Shown here one piece after another: positions 1 through 8,387 of a stretch of 64,000 bases of DNA (positions are counted from its first letter, which is position 1; each line of letters begins with the position of its first letter). The stretch covers positions 186,001-250,000 of the forward strand of contig NZ_BDCD01000022.1 of NCBI RefSeq assembly GCF_001613325.1. The letters are read 5' to 3'. The stretch comes from Nocardia yamanashiensis NBRC 100130 (GTDB taxonomy: Bacteria; Actinomycetota; Actinomycetes; Mycobacteriales; Mycobacteriaceae). The notes below the pieces were generated by a model. That model did no database searches and was not told the origin of the DNA. It was given only the letters and a program-made list of their open reading frames with translations. The translations under genes and the position numbers were made by a program.

Positions 1-339
1 CACGGCCCCGCAGCTGTCGTGACCGAGCACCACGATGAGCGGCACGTTCAGCACCTGCACGCCGTACTCGATGGAGCCGAGCACCGAACTGTCCACCACG
101 TGACCGGCGGTGCGGACCACGAACATATCGCCGAGGCCCTGATCGAAGATGATCTCGGCGGCCACGCGCGAGTCGCCGCAGCCGAACAGAATGGCCTGCG
201 GTTGCTGTCCGGAAACGAGCTTGGCGCGATCGGCGGCCCCCTGGCTAGGGTGCTGCAACGCGCCGTTGACGAAGCGCTCATTCCCTTCACGCAGGGATTT
301 CCAGGCGCTGATCGGGTTGGAATGCGGCATGTGTCCCAT
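1..339 (-). CDS. canB: beta-class carbonic anhydrase, 3' end cut by window edge
   Basis: Reversible hydration of CO2 to bicarbonate. The 113 visible residues run from an ATG at 339 (an alternative ATG is at 330) to the window edge without a stop. They contain the beta-carbonic-anhydrase zinc motif CGDSR and, just before the edge, GHDSCGA, which supplies the His and second Cys zinc ligands. The gene is divergent from mutY. The same canB/mutY head-to-head pair is known in M. tuberculosis (Rv3588c/Rv3589), which supports the symbol. The C-terminal part lies outside the window, so completeness cannot be judged. Confidence 0.9.
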   Translation of the reverse strand, partial: MGHMPHSNPISAWKSLREGNERFVNGALQHPSQGAADRAKLVSGQQPQAILFGCGDSRVAAEIIFDQGLGDMFVVRTAGHVVDSSVLGSIEYGVQVLNVPLIVVLGHDSCGAV

Positions 340-571
340 TTTCCATACGTCGTCGGTTACCGGCGAGTCTGCGAAGTTACGGTCGGGCAAAGAGGGACCG
401 ACCACCTCACACGGCCCCCGGTGAGACGGTGGATTCACCGATTCGTCCCGGATGGCCGATTGCCGCGTGCCCGGGTGCGGGCGGGCGGGAATGCTGTCGT
501 GCGCCATGGATACCATCGCTGGCGTGAGCTCGTGGGGGAATCCCGGCTCCGGTTGCCGGCAGGAGGTCTTC

Positions 572-1435
572 GTGGACAGCGACGTGCTCATCGACTGGTA
601 CGGCGAAACCGCCCGTGATCTGCCCTGGCGGCGGCCGGAGGTGACGGCGTGGCAGATCTTGATGAGCGAGATCATGCTCCAGCAGACCCCGGTGGTTCGA
701 GTGGAACCGATTTGGCGGGAATGGGTAGCGCGCTGGCCCGTGCCCTCGGCCATGGCCGCCGAATCCCAAGGCGAGGTGCTGCGGGCCTGGGGCAAACTCG
801 GCTATCCGCGCCGCGCGCTGCGGCTGCACGAATGCGCCCAGGTGCTCGCACGTGATCACGGTGATGAGGTGCCGACCGACGTGGATGTCTTGCTGAGCCT
901 GCCCGGCATCGGCGCGTACACCGCTCGCGCGGTGGCCTGTTTCGCCTACGGCCAGCGAGTCCCCGTGGTGGACACCAATGTTCGCCGCGTCGTCGCCCGC
1001 GCCGTGCACGGCCGCGCCGAAGCGGGCAATCCGGCCGCGCGCGACCTCGCCGAAACCGAAGCGCTGCTGCCCGCCGAGGTGGATCGCGCGGCCGTCTTCT
1101 CCGCCGCCTTGATGGAGCTCGGCGCGACCGTCTGCACCGCCCGCACCCCGGATTGCGCCCGATGCCCATTGCCTTCGTGCGCTTGGGTTTCCGCGGGCCG
1201 CCCGGCGTCCGACGTGGTCCGCCGCGTCCAGAAGTACGAGGGCACCGATCGCCAGGCCCGAGGCCGCCTCATGGATGTGCTCCGCGCCGCCACCGGCCCC
1301 GTCGAACGAGTCCGCTTGGACCTGGCCTGGACTCGCGATCCGGGCCAGCGTGACCGCGCCCTCGACTCGCTGTTGGTCGACGGCCTGATCGAGCAGACCG
1401 CCGACGGCCTGTTCGCCCTGGCGGGCGAAGCCTGA
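572..1435 (+). CDS. mutY: A/G-specific adenine DNA glycosylase MutY
   Basis: Base-excision repair enzyme that removes adenine mispaired with 8-oxoguanine. The GTG at 572 is chosen because AGGAGG lies at 561-566 with a 5-nt spacer; upstream in-frame starts (452, 506) have no such site. The 287-residue product has the MutY signature LMSEIMLQQT, the helix-hairpin-helix segment LPGIGAYTARAV followed by VVDTNVRRV with the catalytic Asp region, and a C-terminal four-cysteine cluster (CTARTPDC-AR-C-PLPS-C) expected to hold a 4Fe-4S cluster. The last cysteine spacing is four residues rather than the five of the E. coli enzyme. The C-terminal 8-oxoG recognition domain appears short. Confidence 0.93.
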   Translation: MDSDVLIDWYGETARDLPWRRPEVTAWQILMSEIMLQQTPVVRVEPIWREWVARWPVPSAMAAESQGEVLRAWGKLGYPRRALRLHECAQVLARDHGDEVPTDVDVLLSLPGIGAYTARAVACFAYGQRVPVVDTNVRRVVARAVHGRAEAGNPAARDLAETEALLPAEVDRAAVFSAALMELGATVCTARTPDCARCPLPSCAWVSAGRPASDVVRRVQKYEGTDRQARGRLMDVLRAATGPVERVRLDLAWTRDPGQRDRALDSLLVDGLIEQTADGLFALAGEA

Positions 1436-1499
1436 AATGCGCGCACCCCTCCCCACACGGGACGAGGGGGCGTCACGCGGGAAGGGGTGCGGCGGGGCA

Positions 1500-1528
1500 C
1501 CATCTGCCGCCCCTCATGCGGCAGATGG
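1500..1528. terminator. hairpin between convergent mutY and znuB
   Basis: Perfect 11-bp inverted repeat (CCATCTGCCGC / GCGGCAGATGG) with a 7-nt loop, 64 nt after the mutY stop. There is no clear U-tract. It probably ends mutY transcription and may act in both directions. Confidence 0.6.
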
Positions 1529-1534
1529 CAGCCC

Positions 1535-1603
1535 CACGCTCTTCCGGGGTCGTGCCGCATCCGGCTGGGCGGCTCAGCTGCGCCGGATGGGTGGAAGAGC
1601 GTG
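1535..1603. terminator. long two-tier hairpin at the 3' end of the znu operon
   Basis: Outer 11-bp arms (CACGCTCTTCC at 1535-1545 and GGAAGAGCGTG at 1593-1603) enclose an inner 8-bp stem (CATCCGGC at 1558-1565, GCCGGATG at 1582-1589). The structure begins 3 nt after the znuB stop codon on the minus strand, so it most likely terminates or stabilises the znu mRNA. Confidence 0.6.
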
Positions 1604-1606
1604 AGG

Positions 1607-2485
1607 TCAGGCGGGAACGAGCGCGCGGCGGCGGGCTCGCGTCCGGGAGCCGACGACGCGGCAGACGAGATAGATGGTGAACGAGATGCCGGTGACGAAG
1701 GTGGATACCGGCACGCCGGGCGCGAGCGAGAGCAGAATGCCGCCCACCGCCGCGGTTTCGGCGAACACGATGGCCAGGATCGCCGCGCGCGCCGGGCTGG
1801 CGGTGAGCTGTGCCGCCGCGGCCGCCGGGGTGATCAGCAGGGAGAGCACCAGCAGCGCGCCGACGATCTGCACGCCGAACGCCGCCGTGATGCCGAGCAG
1901 CACCGCGAACACGATGGACAGCGCGCGCACCGGAACACCCCGCGCCACCGCCACTTCCGGATCGGTGCTGGCGAACAGCAGCGGCCGGTAGATGGCCGCC
2001 AGCACGATCAGCACCCCGGCGGTGCAGGTCGCCAGCAGGGTGAGCCCGCTGTTGCCGACGCTCACCACCTGGCCGGTGAGCAGCGAGAACTTGGAGCCCG
2101 CGCGTTCCGGGCCGAGCCACAGGAACAGCACCGACAGGCCGAGGCCGAACGAGAGCACCACCGCGATCACCGAATCGCGTTCGCGGGCACGGGAACCCAG
2201 CACGCCGAACAGGACGGCCGCCACCACCGAGCCGATGATCGCGCCCAGGCCGACGCCGATGCCGGCGAGCAGCGCCGCCGCCGCGCCGGTGAGCGAGAGC
2301 TCGCTGGTGCCGTGTACCGCGAACGACATCTGCCGGCTGATGATCAGCGGGCCGATCGCCCCGGCCAGCAGGCCGAGCAGCGCCGCCGCCAGCACCGCCT
2401 GCTGTACGAAGTCGTAGGACAGCAGGTGCCCGGTGGTGGAGAAGTCGAACATCTTCGAGAAGACGCCGGAGAGTTTGTCGATCAT
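1607..2485 (-). CDS. znuB: zinc/manganese-type ABC transporter permease
   Basis: Membrane subunit of a cluster-9 (ZnuB/TroC) metal importer. The 292-residue protein is almost entirely hydrophobic helices with the family features IGPLIISRQMSFAVHGTSEL near the N-terminus and VQIVGALLVLSLLITPAA in the C-terminal half. Its ATG overlaps the stop of the ATPase gene by 4 nt (ATGA at 2485-2482), so translation is coupled. It is the last gene of znuA-znuC-znuB. Zinc rather than manganese is inferred from the His-rich binding protein and the upstream Zur-like site. Confidence 0.88.
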   Translation of the reverse strand: MIDKLSGVFSKMFDFSTTGHLLSYDFVQQAVLAAALLGLLAGAIGPLIISRQMSFAVHGTSELSLTGAAAALLAGIGVGLGAIIGSVVAAVLFGVLGSRARERDSVIAVVLSFGLGLSVLFLWLGPERAGSKFSLLTGQVVSVGNSGLTLLATCTAGVLIVLAAIYRPLLFASTDPEVAVARGVPVRALSIVFAVLLGITAAFGVQIVGALLVLSLLITPAAAAAQLTASPARAAILAIVFAETAAVGGILLSLAPGVPVSTFVTGISFTIYLVCRVVGSRTRARRRALVPA

Positions 2486-3462
2486 GCCTTGTCCTCGTGG
2501 CAGTTCGGATCCTCGCCGTGGCAGTGCCCGGCCGAGCCGAGCGCGTCCATGCTGTCGCCGGTGCCGACCACGACCAGCCGCCCGCGCACGCGCAGTACGT
2601 CGACCTGGGTGCGGTAGAGCTCGGAGAGCACCTCGGAGGTCATCACCTCGTCCGGTGTGCCGATCCGGAATTTGCCGTCGACCAGGTACAGCACCCGATC
2701 CACCAGCGGCAGAATGGGATTCAGTTCGTGGGTGACGAACAGGACGGCCGTGTCGTGGCTGCGCCGGCGCTTGTCGATCAGCTCCGACACCAGCCGCTGA
2801 TTGGCCATGTCGAGCGACAGCAGCGGCTCGTCGCACAGCAGCACCCGCGGATCCCCGACCAGCGCCTGCGCCACCCGTAGCCGCTGTTGTTCGCCACCGG
2901 AGAGCACATCCAGCGGCGCGTACGCGAACCGCTCCGCCCCGACGTCCGAGATGGCCTGCGCCACTTTGGCTTTGCGTTCCTTGCGGCCGCGCAGCCCGAA
3001 TCCCCACCGATGCCCGTCCACGCCGAGCCCGACCAGATCGACGCCGCGCAATTGCGCCCCGCCGTCGATGGTCTTCTGCTGCGGCACATACCCGATATCC
3101 GGATTCCCGGTGTGCGCCGCGGAGCCCGCGATCTCCACGGTCCCCGCCGACAACTTCACCTGCCCGAGCAGCATTTTCAGCATCGACGTCTTGCCGGACC
3201 CGTTCGGCCCCAGCACCGCGATGAACTCGCCCGGCCGCACCTCGAGATCCAGGTCCTGCCACAGCGTGCGCTCCCCGAACGCCAGCCGCGCCCCGGTCAG
3301 CCGAACCGCGGGAATCGCGGCTCCCGCGGCGGGCGTGCGGATTTCGGCGACGGGCGGAGTCGTGTCGGAGGGGCTCACGGATTCGGTTGCGGGCGTTGCG
3401 TCTTCGTCTGCCGCTACGTCGGGGCGGGCGAGCGGCGGTGATACAGCGTGGTGCGCGTTCAT
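2482..3462 (-). CDS. znuC: zinc/manganese-type ABC transporter ATP-binding protein
   Basis: Energises metal import with ZnuB and ZnuA. The ATPase core has Walker A GPNGSGKT, the Q-loop GYVPQQK, signature LSGGEQQR and Walker B VLLCDEP. The start at 3462 gives 326 residues and has GGGAG about 7-8 nt upstream. The same frame extends to an ATG at 3624 (380 aa), but that start has no ribosome-binding site and would make a strong hairpin (3531-3569) coding. A low-complexity Pro/Ala/Thr stretch precedes the core. The C-terminus is His/Cys-rich (GHCHGEDPNCHEDKA) and could bind metal, an uncommon addition to an ATPase subunit. The start is uncertain; the function is not. Confidence 0.87.
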   Translation of the reverse strand: MNAHHAVSPPLARPDVAADEDATPATESVSPSDTTPPVAEIRTPAAGAAIPAVRLTGARLAFGERTLWQDLDLEVRPGEFIAVLGPNGSGKTSMLKMLLGQVKLSAGTVEIAGSAAHTGNPDIGYVPQQKTIDGGAQLRGVDLVGLGVDGHRWGFGLRGRKERKAKVAQAISDVGAERFAYAPLDVLSGGEQQRLRVAQALVGDPRVLLCDEPLLSLDMANQRLVSELIDKRRRSHDTAVLFVTHELNPILPLVDRVLYLVDGKFRIGTPDEVMTSEVLSELYRTQVDVLRVRGRLVVVGTGDSMDALGSAGHCHGEDPNCHEDKA

Positions 3463-3530
3463 GGCGGTGCTCCCGGTGGGGGTTGCGGTCCGGGTGGGGG
3501 TCGTGGCTGTCGAACCGGTTCCGGGAGCAG

Positions 3531-3569
3531 GGAATTCCCCGTACGCCGAGTGGGCGTCCGGGGAATTCC
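3531..3569 (-). promoter_or_regulatory. strong hairpin between znuA and znuC
   Basis: Arms GGAATTCCCC (3531-3540) and GGGGAATTCC (3560-3569) pair. The stem continues with G-C, one T/C mismatch, then ACGCC/GGCGT around a GAGTG loop: 16 bp in all with one mismatch. It sits in the znuA-znuC gap if znuC starts at 3462. Hairpins in this position commonly stabilise the binding-protein mRNA or attenuate the distal genes; that role here is inference. Confidence 0.6.
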
Positions 3570-3633
3570 GCCGGGACCGGGATGCGGTCGCGGCGATGTC
3601 CTCGCTGAGCGGAACGGTGGGCATGGCGCGGGC

Positions 3634-4575
3634 CTAGCCGAGCGCCTTGGCCAGGGACTGGGCGTTGGCGGTCATCCACTGCACGTAGTTCTGGCCCTCG
3701 GGCAGGGTTTCGGTGACCTCGACGACGGCGACGCCGGCTTTGTCGGCGGTGGCGCGCAGGTCCTTGGTGGCCTTGTCCTCGGTCTGGATGTTGTAGACGA
3801 GGGCGCGAACCTGCTTGCCGTTCAACAGGTCTCGCACGACGGCGACATCCGCGGGGGACGGGTCGGTGCCCTGTTCGACGGCTTCCTGGAAGGAATGCGG
3901 GGTGCGGTCGTCGGCCTTGGCGTCCACGAGCAGGTAGTAGGCCAGCGGTTCGGTCTGCAGGACCGGCTGGTTCGGATGCTCGGCGGCGATCTTTGCGGTA
4001 ATGGCCTCGATACCGGCCAGCTGGGTGACGAAGGCGGTGGCGCGATCGGCGTAGCCCTGCTTGTGGTCCGGGTCGAGTTCGCCGAGAGCGTCGGCGATCT
4101 GCTCGGCCACGTGGCCGACGGTGTGCGGGTCGTACCAGACGTGCTCGTTGGTATCGCCGTGGTTGTGGCCCGCGGTCTCGGTCGGCTGCGACTTCGCGGC
4201 CTCGGCGTGCTCGTCGTGGCCGGTGGCGATCTCGAAGGCGTTGACGGTCTTCTTGTTCTTGCCGCTGATGGCCTTGTCGATGAACTCGTCGTAGCCGCCG
4301 CCGTTGTAGACGACCAGCGAGGCATCCTGGATCTTGGTGGCTTCCAGCGGGCTGACCTCGTGCGAGTGCGGGTCGGCGCTGGGATCGGAGATCAGGGACT
4401 CGACCTTGGCATCGGAGCCGGCGACGGTCTTGGCGATATCGCCCCACACATTGGTGGAGGCCAGCACGGTGAGCTGATCGGAAGCGTTTTTCGAGCTCCC
4501 GCAAGCGGTCAGGGTTGCCACTGCGGCGAGCCCTGCGGCGAAGAACGCGAATCCTCGGGCAAATCTCTTGTTCAC
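3634..4575 (-). CDS. znuA: metal-binding lipoprotein of a zinc ABC importer
   Basis: Extracytoplasmic cluster-9 solute-binding protein that delivers metal to ZnuB. The 313-residue product starts at GTG 4575, with AGGAG on the minus strand at 4583-4587. A signal peptide ends in the lipobox LTAC (Cys25), so the protein should be lipid-anchored. Ligand-type histidines occur in DPHSHEV and in the loop GHDEHAEAA...GHNHGDTNEHVWYDPH, followed by the conserved helix and C-lobe of the family. The His-rich loop is typical of zinc-specific members. It is the first gene of znuA-znuC-znuB. Confidence 0.92.
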   Translation of the reverse strand: MNKRFARGFAFFAAGLAAVATLTACGSSKNASDQLTVLASTNVWGDIAKTVAGSDAKVESLISDPSADPHSHEVSPLEATKIQDASLVVYNGGGYDEFIDKAISGKNKKTVNAFEIATGHDEHAEAAKSQPTETAGHNHGDTNEHVWYDPHTVGHVAEQIADALGELDPDHKQGYADRATAFVTQLAGIEAITAKIAAEHPNQPVLQTEPLAYYLLVDAKADDRTPHSFQEAVEQGTDPSPADVAVVRDLLNGKQVRALVYNIQTEDKATKDLRATADKAGVAVVEVTETLPEGQNYVQWMTANAQSLAKALG

Positions 4576-4604
4576 GCGGTAACTCCTGGAACCTGACGCT
4601 TAAC

Positions 4605-4630
4605 TAAAACGAAAACGATTGCCATTAAAA
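4605..4630 (-). promoter_or_regulatory. Zur-like operator upstream of znuA
   Basis: An AT-rich block in an otherwise GC-rich window, 30 nt upstream of znuA. On the minus strand it reads as an imperfect palindrome of the form ATGGCAATCGTTTTCGT, resembling actinobacterial Zur boxes (TAATGAAAATCATTTTCATTA type). It fits zinc-dependent repression. The assignment is by resemblance only. Confidence 0.6.
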
Positions 4631-4719
4631 TGTAGCGCAAGTGTCCAGCAGGGCAGTAATCCGACCGCCCGGTTGTGGTGGGGGACACGTGGGTGGCACC
4701 CCGCCCCCGAAACGCGGAC

Positions 4720-4749
4720 GGCCCCCGCGAACGTCAGTTCGCGGGGGCC
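4720..4749 (-). terminator. terminator hairpin after the trehalose-phosphatase fusion gene
   Basis: Perfect 13-bp stem (GGCCCCCGCGAAC / GTTCGCGGGGGCC) with a GTCA loop, 22 nt past the stop at 4772. No U-tract follows on the minus strand. Confidence 0.65.
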
Positions 4750-4771
4750 ATCTCTCTCAGGTCCGGTGGAC

Positions 4772-7345
4772 CTACGTGGTCAGTGCGGCGACCGGCTGGC
4801 TCAGCAGCTGCGCGCAGCGCAGCAGGCCGAGGTGGCTGTACGCCTGCGGGTGGTTGCCCAGGGACCGTTCGGCGACGGGGTCGTACTCCTCGGAGAGGAG
4901 ACCGGTCGGACCCGCCACATCGACCAGCTGGGCGAAGAGCGCTTCCGCGTCCTCGCGCTTGCCGATGAGCAGATACGCCTCGACCAGCCACGCGGCGCAC
5001 AGGTGGAAGCCACCTTCGCCGCCGGGCAGGCCGTCGTCGTGGTGGTAGCGGTAGACGGTGGAACCGCTGCGGAGTTCGGCTTCGGTCGCGACGACGGTGG
5101 CCGCGAAGCGGGGGTCGGAGGGGTCGATCAGACCGCTCAGGCCGATGTGCAGGGTGGCCGCGTCGAGGTCGGTGCCCTCGTAGGCGGCGGTGTAGGACTG
5201 CACTTCCTCGTTCCAGCCCTCGGACTTCACCTCGTCGGCGATGGTGTCGCGCAGGGCTTCCCAGTCCAGATCGGCGGGACGGCCGAACTGCCGGGCGAGG
5301 GTGAGGGCACGGTCTACGGTGAGCCAGCCCATCACCTTGGAGTACACGTGATGCCGCGGATTGCCGCGGATCTCCCAGATGCCGTGGTCAGGTTCGCGCC
5401 AGCGGCGCTGCACCGCGGAAACCATGGCGTGCACCAATTCCCAATCGGCGTCGGGCAGCGCCTTGGCCGGATCGGTGATGCCCTTGCGCTCGCGCGCGTG
5501 GGCCAGCTGCGAGATCAGGTCCACGATGGGACCGAAAACATCCAGCTGCACCTGCATGTTCGCCGCGTTGCCGACGCGCACCGGCCGCGATCCGGCATAG
5601 CCGGGCAGCTGGTCGATGACGGCCTCGGGCGGCAGGGTCTCGCCGTAGAGCGTGTAGAGCGGGTGCAGCCGTTCGGGTCCCGGCAGGGTCTCCAGCACCC
5701 GGTGCACCCAGGCCAGCAGTTCCTCGGCCTCGCCGACCGAGCCCAGCGAGACCAGCGCGGACGCCGTCAGCGAGGCATCGCGCAGCCAGCAGTAGCGGTA
5801 GTCCCAGTTGCGCACGCCGCCGATGTCCTCGGGCAGCGAGGTGGTGGCCGCCGCCAGGATGGAACCGGACGGTGCGTGCACCAGCCCGCGCAGGGTGAGC
5901 GCGGACCGCTTCATGAGATCGGGCTTGAGCGGCGGCAGTTCCAGCGTGCCGACCCATTCCGACCAGTACCGCTCGGCTTCCCGCCGCCGGTCCGCCTCGG
6001 GGGTCATGGCGGGGGCGAGATCGGAGGTGCCGCAGCGCATTTCGAGCACGATCGGGCCCTGTGCGGGATCGACCACGGCCCGCGCGGTGTGATGGTTGCC
6101 CTCGTCGAGGATCTCCCACTCCACGCCGGGGGAGCGCAGCACGATCGGATCGTTGGTGCCCTGCACCTTCAGCCCGCCGGCCGCGTGCACGATGCGCACC
6201 GGCACCTGACCGAATTCCGGTCGCGGCGCGAAGGTGATGACCGCCTTGGCGTCACCGGTGATGACGCGGGTCAGGTCGGTGCGCTCGGGGACGACATCGT
6301 GCGGCAGGTAGTCCACCACCTGCAAACTGGACCAACGGGTTTCGACGGTCATGGTGCCGTCGACGTACCGCTGCGACAGCGGCAGGCCCGCGCGCTCCGG
6401 CTGGATGGTGAAGTGGCCCGCGCCCGGCCCGCCGAGCAGGTGCGCGAACACCGCCGCCGAATCGGGTTCGGGATGGCACAGCCAGGTGATGGTGCCGTCC
6501 GGGGTGACAAGGGCTTTGGAGCGCGGGCTGGCCAGCATGGTCAGCCGCTCGATTCGAGGGGCGCTGGCACCTGCCAACCATGTGCGGCGTTCCTCGAGCA
6601 GGAACGCCAGCGCCTTCGACACCTCCTCGGTGCTGGCGACTCGGTACTTGGCGAGGCTTTCCCCGTCGCCCACCTTGATGCCGACATCGGGCCCGGAGAG
6701 CCGTTTGAAGGCCTTCTCGTCGGTGACGTCGTCACCGATGAACACCGCCGCCGAAGCGCCCTGCTGATGCCGGACGATGTCGAGGGCCGCGCCCTTGTCG
6801 GTCTCGACGACCGCGAGTTCGATGACTTCCTTGCCCTCGGTGATCTGCACGCCCACCCAGCTGGCGGGGCCCTGCCGGACCTGAACCAGTGCGCGGCGGC
6901 CGATTTCGGGGCTGGCATTGCGGACGTGCAATGCCACGGAGGCGGGTTTGATCTCGACCGTCGCGCCGGGATTGTCCTGCGCGATCTGGGTGAGGGTCGA
7001 GGTGACCTCTTGCAGTAGTTGTTTGGCGTCGTTGTCGATGGCGTGCACGAAGCCGACATCGAATTCGGAACCGTGGCTGCCGATGAGTTGGACCTCGACG
7101 GGCAGCCGGGACAGGGCCGCGAGATCTCGCAGGGCACGCCCGGAGATGACGGCGGCGGTGGTGCCGGTGAGGGAAGCCAGGGCGCGCAGGGCGCTGACGG
7201 ATTCCCTATGGGGATAGGCCTTCGCGGGGTCGGAGACGATGGGCGCGATCGTCCCGTCGTAGTCCGAAGCGACCAGCAGCCGTGGCACGCGGGCGATGGC
7301 CGCCAACGCACGGCGAAGTTCGAGTGGCAAATCCTGTGCGCTCAC
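4772..7345 (-). CDS. otsB: fusion: trehalose-6-phosphate phosphatase + GH15 family glycosidase
   Basis: 857 residues in two parts. The N-terminal ~250 residues are a HAD-type trehalose-phosphatase: DYDGT nucleophile motif (Asp28, Asp30), VISGRALRDL and FIGDDVTDEKAF. After a linker, residues ~270-857 form a glycoside hydrolase family 15 domain with WLCHPEPDSAAVF and NWDYRYCWLRDASLT, as in mycobacterial GH15 trehalases (Rv2402 type). One polypeptide may therefore make trehalose from trehalose-6-phosphate and also hydrolyse trehalose or another alpha-glucoside. The substrate of the GH15 half is inferred. The reading frame is intact, so this is a genuine fusion rather than two adjacent genes. The symbol refers to the phosphatase half. 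Confidence 0.88.
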   Translation of the reverse strand: MSAQDLPLELRRALAAIARVPRLLVASDYDGTIAPIVSDPAKAYPHRESVSALRALASLTGTTAAVISGRALRDLAALSRLPVEVQLIGSHGSEFDVGFVHAIDNDAKQLLQEVTSTLTQIAQDNPGATVEIKPASVALHVRNASPEIGRRALVQVRQGPASWVGVQITEGKEVIELAVVETDKGAALDIVRHQQGASAAVFIGDDVTDEKAFKRLSGPDVGIKVGDGESLAKYRVASTEEVSKALAFLLEERRTWLAGASAPRIERLTMLASPRSKALVTPDGTITWLCHPEPDSAAVFAHLLGGPGAGHFTIQPERAGLPLSQRYVDGTMTVETRWSSLQVVDYLPHDVVPERTDLTRVITGDAKAVITFAPRPEFGQVPVRIVHAAGGLKVQGTNDPIVLRSPGVEWEILDEGNHHTARAVVDPAQGPIVLEMRCGTSDLAPAMTPEADRRREAERYWSEWVGTLELPPLKPDLMKRSALTLRGLVHAPSGSILAAATTSLPEDIGGVRNWDYRYCWLRDASLTASALVSLGSVGEAEELLAWVHRVLETLPGPERLHPLYTLYGETLPPEAVIDQLPGYAGSRPVRVGNAANMQVQLDVFGPIVDLISQLAHARERKGITDPAKALPDADWELVHAMVSAVQRRWREPDHGIWEIRGNPRHHVYSKVMGWLTVDRALTLARQFGRPADLDWEALRDTIADEVKSEGWNEEVQSYTAAYEGTDLDAATLHIGLSGLIDPSDPRFAATVVATEAELRSGSTVYRYHHDDGLPGGEGGFHLCAAWLVEAYLLIGKREDAEALFAQLVDVAGPTGLLSEEYDPVAERSLGNHPQAYSHLGLLRCAQLLSQPVAALTT

Positions 7346-7525
7346 GCATCCAACCTAATGATCGGAGGAGATTTTTCAGGGCGCGAGTGATGCTACTGGG
7401 TACTGGTTTCCCCTTCGTATGTGTGGTGATACATAGCGTTTACAAGACACTTGCGTCTCGTTCACCGATTGTCCGGTTCCGCTGTGCGAACCCCCCTTGA
7501 CCAGTCACGTTGTAGCAACAACGAA

Positions 7526-7560
7526 AAGGCCCGCCCACTCTCCGGCAGTGGACGGACCTT
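7526..7560 (-). terminator. intrinsic terminator of kstR
   Basis: On the minus strand, 41 nt after the kstR stop, a 14-bp stem (AAGGTCCGTCCACT / AGTGGGCGGGCCTT, two G-U pairs) with a 7-nt loop is followed by TTCGTTG. This is one of the better intrinsic terminators in the window. Confidence 0.75.
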
Positions 7561-7600
7561 CGTCACACCCGGCGAACGCCCGCCGGGCGTTCGCGCGGTA

Positions 7601-8254
7601 CTACTTCTTGCTGTCTCCGATGAGGAGGTCGACGGTGAGCTCGAGGCGCTCGGTGACGTCGGTGGCGGAGGCGCGGCGGGTGAGCCAGGCGACCAGGTTG
7701 GAGAGCCAGACGTCGGAGATGACGCGGGCGATGGCGAGCTGGCGCTCGGTGGGGTTCTCGTCGGCGAGGGCGCGGGCGAAGAACCGGTCCATGACCTTGC
7801 CCACCCGGTCCACTTCGGCCGCGGCCGAGGCGTCGGCGAACATGAACGCGCGGGTCATGGCCTCGGTGAGCAGGGGGTCGCGCTGCATGGCGCGGGTGAC
7901 CTGGGTGAGCAGCAGGTGCATGCGCTCCTGCGCGGTGGCGCCGGCCAGCGGCTTGCGGCGGCCCTCGAAGGTCTCGAATTCCCGGGCCAGGGCCGACACC
8001 AGCAGGTGCACCTTGGACGGGAAGTACCGGTAGAGCGTGCCGACGGCGACATCGGCGCGTTCGGCGACGGCCCGCATCTGCACCGCGTCGTAGCCGCCCT
8101 TGGAGGCGAGCGCGAGGGTGGCGTCGAGAATGCGTTTGCGCCGGTCGCGCTGCGCGGCCGAGCTGAGGTCCTCCTCGCTGAGCGTGGTCACGGGCGCGGT
8201 GCGCGCGGCGGCCACCTGATCGGCTGCTGCTTGCGATCGGGAGGGACTGGCCAT
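7601..8254 (-). CDS. kstR: TetR-family repressor of cholesterol catabolism KstR
   Basis: 217-residue TetR regulator that in mycobacteria represses the upper cholesterol pathway and is released by steroid CoA thioesters. The DNA-binding half is almost identical to M. tuberculosis KstR: QRDRRKRILDATLALASKGG, YDAVQMRAVAERADVAVGTL, YRYFPSKVHLLVSALAREF. The C-terminal half keeps QRDPLLTEAMTRAFMFADAS and ARVISDVWLSNLVAWLTRRA. The N-terminal ~35 residues are variable and disordered-looking. It is divergent from fadE34, and the shared gap holds a perfect KstR box (8374-8387), implying autoregulation. Confidence 0.95.
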   Translation of the reverse strand: MASPSRSQAAADQVAAARTAPVTTLSEEDLSSAAQRDRRKRILDATLALASKGGYDAVQMRAVAERADVAVGTLYRYFPSKVHLLVSALAREFETFEGRRKPLAGATAQERMHLLLTQVTRAMQRDPLLTEAMTRAFMFADASAAAEVDRVGKVMDRFFARALADENPTERQLAIARVISDVWLSNLVAWLTRRASATDVTERLELTVDLLIGDSKK

Positions 8255-8373
8255 CGGTTGAAAGTCCTTTCCTGCACGAATCGTTCGGTCATCTCACCCA
8301 GTCGTCCGGTGGCGGTGGGCTACGAGTTCGTACCGCGACCTGACGGCGCTTGACTTCCGCCCGGCCTGAACAT

Positions 8374-8387
8374 TAGAACATGTTCTA
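8374..8387. promoter_or_regulatory. KstR operator between kstR and fadE34
   Basis: TAGAACATGTTCTA is a perfect palindrome matching TnnAACnnGTTnnA. A flanking perfect 10-bp inverted repeat lies at 8351-8360 (TGACTTCCGC) and 8391-8400 (GCGGAAGTCA). TTGACT at 8350-8355 could be the -35 of the fadE34 promoter, with its -10 inside the box. The mirrored TGACTT on the minus strand could serve kstR. Confidence 0.9.

Noticed and set aside
1607..4504. Single 965-codon minus-strand frame spanning znuA to znuB
   Set aside because: Only the last 292 codons make the ZnuB permease. The upstream part is an out-of-frame reading of znuA and znuC, with Arg/Ser-rich noise.
4720..4749. 13-bp perfect inverted repeat as a mobile-element end
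   Set aside because: There is no transposase or second copy nearby. Its position just past a stop codon fits a terminator better.
4619..7018. 799-codon open frame on the plus strand
   Set aside because: Antisense shadow of the trehalose-phosphatase/GH15 gene: the opposite strand has clear motifs, while this frame has low-complexity Gly/Arg/His-rich text and no recognisable domain.
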